Positions 61,362 to 64,000 of a stretch of DNA of 64,000 nucleotides are shown here, piece after piece. The first letter of the stretch is position 1. Every line of letters begins with the position of its first letter. This DNA is from Malurus cyaneus samueli. Its lineage: Eukaryota; Chordata; Aves; Passeriformes; Maluridae. The position numbers and the translations under genes were made by a program. The notes below the pieces were generated by a model. It searched no databases and was not told where the DNA came from. It worked only from the letters and a program-made list of their open reading frames with translations. The stretch covers positions 1,512,287 to 1,576,286 of the forward strand of contig VKON01000103.1 of NCBI GenBank assembly GCA_009741485.1, read 5' to 3'.

Positions 61362-61573
61362 TCCTCTCGCACTTTTCTCCCCTTTTGCACCTTTCCTACC
61401 TGCCCTCATCCCCCACCTTCCCTCACTGCCCTTTGCAGACCCCCTTCCTCTTTCCAATTAAGCTTCTGCAATGAAATGCAAGAGGCCAGGGATATGTTTA
61501 CTGAGAAATAACTGAAATTATGCATGAAAAAAATATATAAAATAACACTTAACTCTTCCTTTTTCCTTTTTTT

Positions 61574-61576
<3 letters not shown>

Positions 61577-61604
<28 letters not shown>
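61577..61604. repeat. 28-base T homopolymer
   Basis: There are twenty-eight consecutive Ts after a T-rich CCTTTTTTTCCC lead-in. It could be a retrotransposed poly(A) tail on the minus strand, but no AATAAA signal or element body is recognisable in the ~200 bp beyond it. It could also be simple slippage. Confidence 0.9.
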
Positions 61605-61607
<3 letters not shown>

Positions 61608-64000
61608 TGCGTTGAAAGCTGTAACAATTGATGTGCTGGCTTTCCCCTCTGGGCCCTTTTAAAGGGCTGGTGGTGGCTGGGGGTTGCGATTGCTGCTTTT
61701 CAGAAGCCATGACAGTCACGTTAAGATCTCCCGAAAAGAATTGTATAATAGGTAGAGTGCAAAAAAATGATATAATGGTAATTCTCAAAGGAATACATGC
61801 TTTAAATTAAAAAGCCACAGTGCTGCTGATGTGAGCATTATATTAATGCTTATACGACACAATCCTCAAAGCTCTTCCTTCTTACTCAAGCTGTTTACTT
61901 GAAAGTGAGGGCTATGTGGTGCCCTGGCACGGACAGCACAGTTTGTAACTTGGGTTATGATTGCAGGTAATTCACATTCTTGGGAAAAGTCAAGCTTTGG
62001 TAGTGCACTTTTCATGAATAATCTATGCAGGAGAAAGGAGGCAGTAGAATGTTGAAAAGTTTAATGTGTTTGTCCCATTGGTGGGTGAAGTCCTGGACAA
62101 TTTTTTCAATAGATGTGGCAGGTTGGCACAGGACAGCTGAGTGACCCCACTCCTGTGTGACACAGATGGGTGAGGCGAGGCCCCTCAGCCCTTCCTGCTG
62201 AGTTTGCCACTGCTGGGATCTCATTTTTAATTATGTGTTTAAAAAGTTCAGGCTGCAAACCTTTCCCATGCTTGGTTTAACTGCTTGCACATTGTATTTA
62301 AACAACAGAGAACTACATATTGCCCTGTTATATTACAGGGAAGCTGGTCAAAAGTCACCACATCATCAGATGCTCCTTGCAAGAATAAAGGATAAAAATG
62401 ATTGTCTTCATACTGGCTTTTTCTTACCTATAAAATGTTTCTGCATGCTTCAGAAACTGGAAATACTGTATGGCAGAAGAGGAGAGATGCAAAGAGGCTC
62501 AGATAAGTATCAGAATAAACAAAATAACATCACAAAATAAGTCGACTGTCCTGAAGGGGGAGAGCCTTTTCAAAATTAGTCTTGGCTGTATAATAAGTCA
62601 TGTATATCTGTATTTTATAAACATTTAAAAGCCATTAAGTCTTATCACATGCCTTTGGAGTAATTCACAATTTATCGTGTTCTTCTGTTCACCTTTCCAA
62701 AACAGATGTTGTATCTTCCATGCACCTTGGTGTATGTTGAGTGAAATTTTCTAATCTTTAATTTCATCAGATGAGCAGAGTGAGTTACTTTTCTCTGAGT
62801 TACAGATTAAATAGGTGATTTCCTCAATTCTCTCATCTCTTATGCAAAGCTGTGGAGGAGCACTGTGCTTGAGAGGATGTCAAAGCCTGCCTTTGTGAGG
62901 CCACAGCTGATGAGTCCTGTCCCTGTTGCAGCATATTTCCACCTTCCTGCAGTAGACCATTTCCTAGTGTTTTTAAAATTTATTTCGTGTTTCCCCATCT
63001 GTGCCAGCCAGGTCTGTTGCATCTACTGTTGGGCAGATGAGTCAGAGGCAGGGCTGCTGCAATTGCATCCTCTGTGGTGAAAGCTGAGAGATGACTTTTT
63101 GCCTTCTGAACTCTTTTGCAGAGAGTCCTCTCCAGTAATGCAGCTCACATTTGTGTTCCTGGTGACAGGAGAGGAGGAGGTCTTGCCGTGCTATCAAATG
63201 CAACTTCCTGTTCAGACTCATAGCTCATATTTATAGCTGTCACCACAAAAGGCAAATGACATTTTTACATGGAAAGCTTTCATAGGAGCACTCAGAGGGC
63301 TGATAAACGCGTTTTGCAATTCCGGATGAGATTAGACTGACTGCAGGAAAGATCTAATGCAGTGGACCAGCTAAGAGTTTTTATTTCTTAAATATCTTCA
63401 GATGGGATTGTGTTTGCAGTGGGGATGTTATCCAACAGGGCAGCTGTGCAAATGATGCAAGTATTTAATAAGTAGGCATAAATATTAATCTACAATTTGA
63501 TTTTCTTTTTCCCCACTTACTGTAGAGCTGCTTGAAATCAGGACTATGACACTGGCACAGATGAAGTACACAGATACTTTACTTATGTGCTCAAGGATTT
63601 GGTGCTCTGCAGCTCTGCCAACCATAACCAAACCATGAAATGAAAATTTTGCAGCACTATTTTCCTTTGTGTATCTCTTTGACAGCACCAGCCCAGCTAC
63701 AAAAACTCACTTGTTCTGTGAGCTTATATTCAGTATCTGTTTTGCACTCAGTGACAGTTCATGCCGATATCGGCAAATCTACTTTGCAGCAACACAATCT
63801 GCTTACCAAATTAAATAAGTGAAATCAGGGATTTCTGTAATCCCTTGAGAGCAGCTTTGTAATGTAAATGAGTTTGATTGAGCAAATGGCTATCAGTGGC
63901 AAAGAGCCTGAGGATTTTGGAGATGCCACCTAAATAATCTTTGGAAGGCTTGCTGGGTGCAGAACTGTGCCTTTGCTGGTTTTCCCATGCTGAAAAGTAC
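61605..64000. other. Noncoding DNA, nothing recognised
   Basis: The interval is unique sequence without a supported gene. Open frames of 60-101 codons have no domain. Isolated minus-strand donor strings near 62427 and 63517 have no partner acceptors. Confidence 0.55.

Larger units (their letters stand above)
60600..61445. repeat. Long pyrimidine-only low-complexity tract
   Basis: About 850 bp of the plus strand is almost entirely C and T with occasional CAT or GC, in degenerate units such as TCTCATCCTCTCCCC and TTCCCATCCTCTCC. All frames on the plus strand and some on the minus stay open because stop codons need A/G combinations that are absent. The resulting proline/serine/leucine or glycine/arginine peptides of 190-300 codons are artefacts. 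Polypurine-polypyrimidine DNA of this length can form triplex (H-DNA). Confidence 0.93.

Noticed and set aside
60568..61511. Two ~300-codon proline/serine-rich plus-strand frames, one with a strong initiation context, plus a 194-codon minus-strand frame
   Set aside because: All arise from stop-free pyrimidine repeats. Two overlapping plus frames and the opposite strand are open at once, and the peptides are low-complexity with no domain.
61577..61700. Processed pseudogene or retrotransposon with the 28-base T run as its poly(A) tail
   Set aside because: No polyadenylation signal, gene-like body or target-site duplication could be found beside the tract.
1..64000. A bacterial, phage or defence-type gene system
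   Set aside because: Base composition, CR1 and LTR remnants, vertebrate-type splice signals and the absence of dense open frames rule out a prokaryotic origin.

Overview
This 64 kb window looks like nuclear DNA from a bird, probably a passerine, and lies in a gene desert or a very long intron. It is AT-rich and CpG-poor. It carries a recognisable CR1 LINE 3' end (about 15267-15359) and a decayed LTR resembling a family I recall from passerine genomes (about 27246-27606). No reading frame on either strand looks like a conserved protein. I found no rRNA, tRNA, CRISPR array, bacterial operon or intact transposon. The longest open frames lie in low-complexity or tandem-repeat DNA and are composition artefacts. 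I therefore report no CDS.

Layout. 1-17 kb: unremarkable noncoding DNA with an AT-palindrome block (9.1 kb), an 84-bp two-copy tandem duplication (9.4 kb), a CpG-retaining segment (11.9-12.3 kb) and the CR1 fragment (15.3 kb). 17-20.1 kb: three successive plus-strand segments, each with a splice acceptor and a splice donor, the best candidate for an unannotated spliced transcript. 21-24 kb: two perfect inverted repeats (11-bp and 23-bp arms). 27.2-28.5 kb: the LTR fragment followed directly by a 14-unit, ~65-bp minisatellite that contains an alternating A-B-A-B block. 28.5-60 kb: mostly unique DNA with further plus-strand exon-like segments (34.4, 38.0, 42.2, 54.0 and 56.7 kb), several candidate conserved regulatory blocks rich in TAAT cores, and two near-exact duplications that each flank a single N (47.7 and 57.0 kb), which look like assembly joins. 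60.48-61.6 kb: an abrupt CpG-rich island with a close CTCF-type match, then ~0.85 kb of pyrimidine-only DNA containing 24-bp and 11-bp minisatellites, then a 28-base T run.

Function. The window reads as regulatory or structural DNA: candidate enhancers, a possible insulator and possible lncRNA or unannotated exons. The strongest plus-strand acceptor/donor pairs outnumber those I noticed on the minus strand, but pseudo-exons are common in vertebrate DNA, so every exon call is tentative. Positions were read by eye, and no alignment or splice-scoring program was run.
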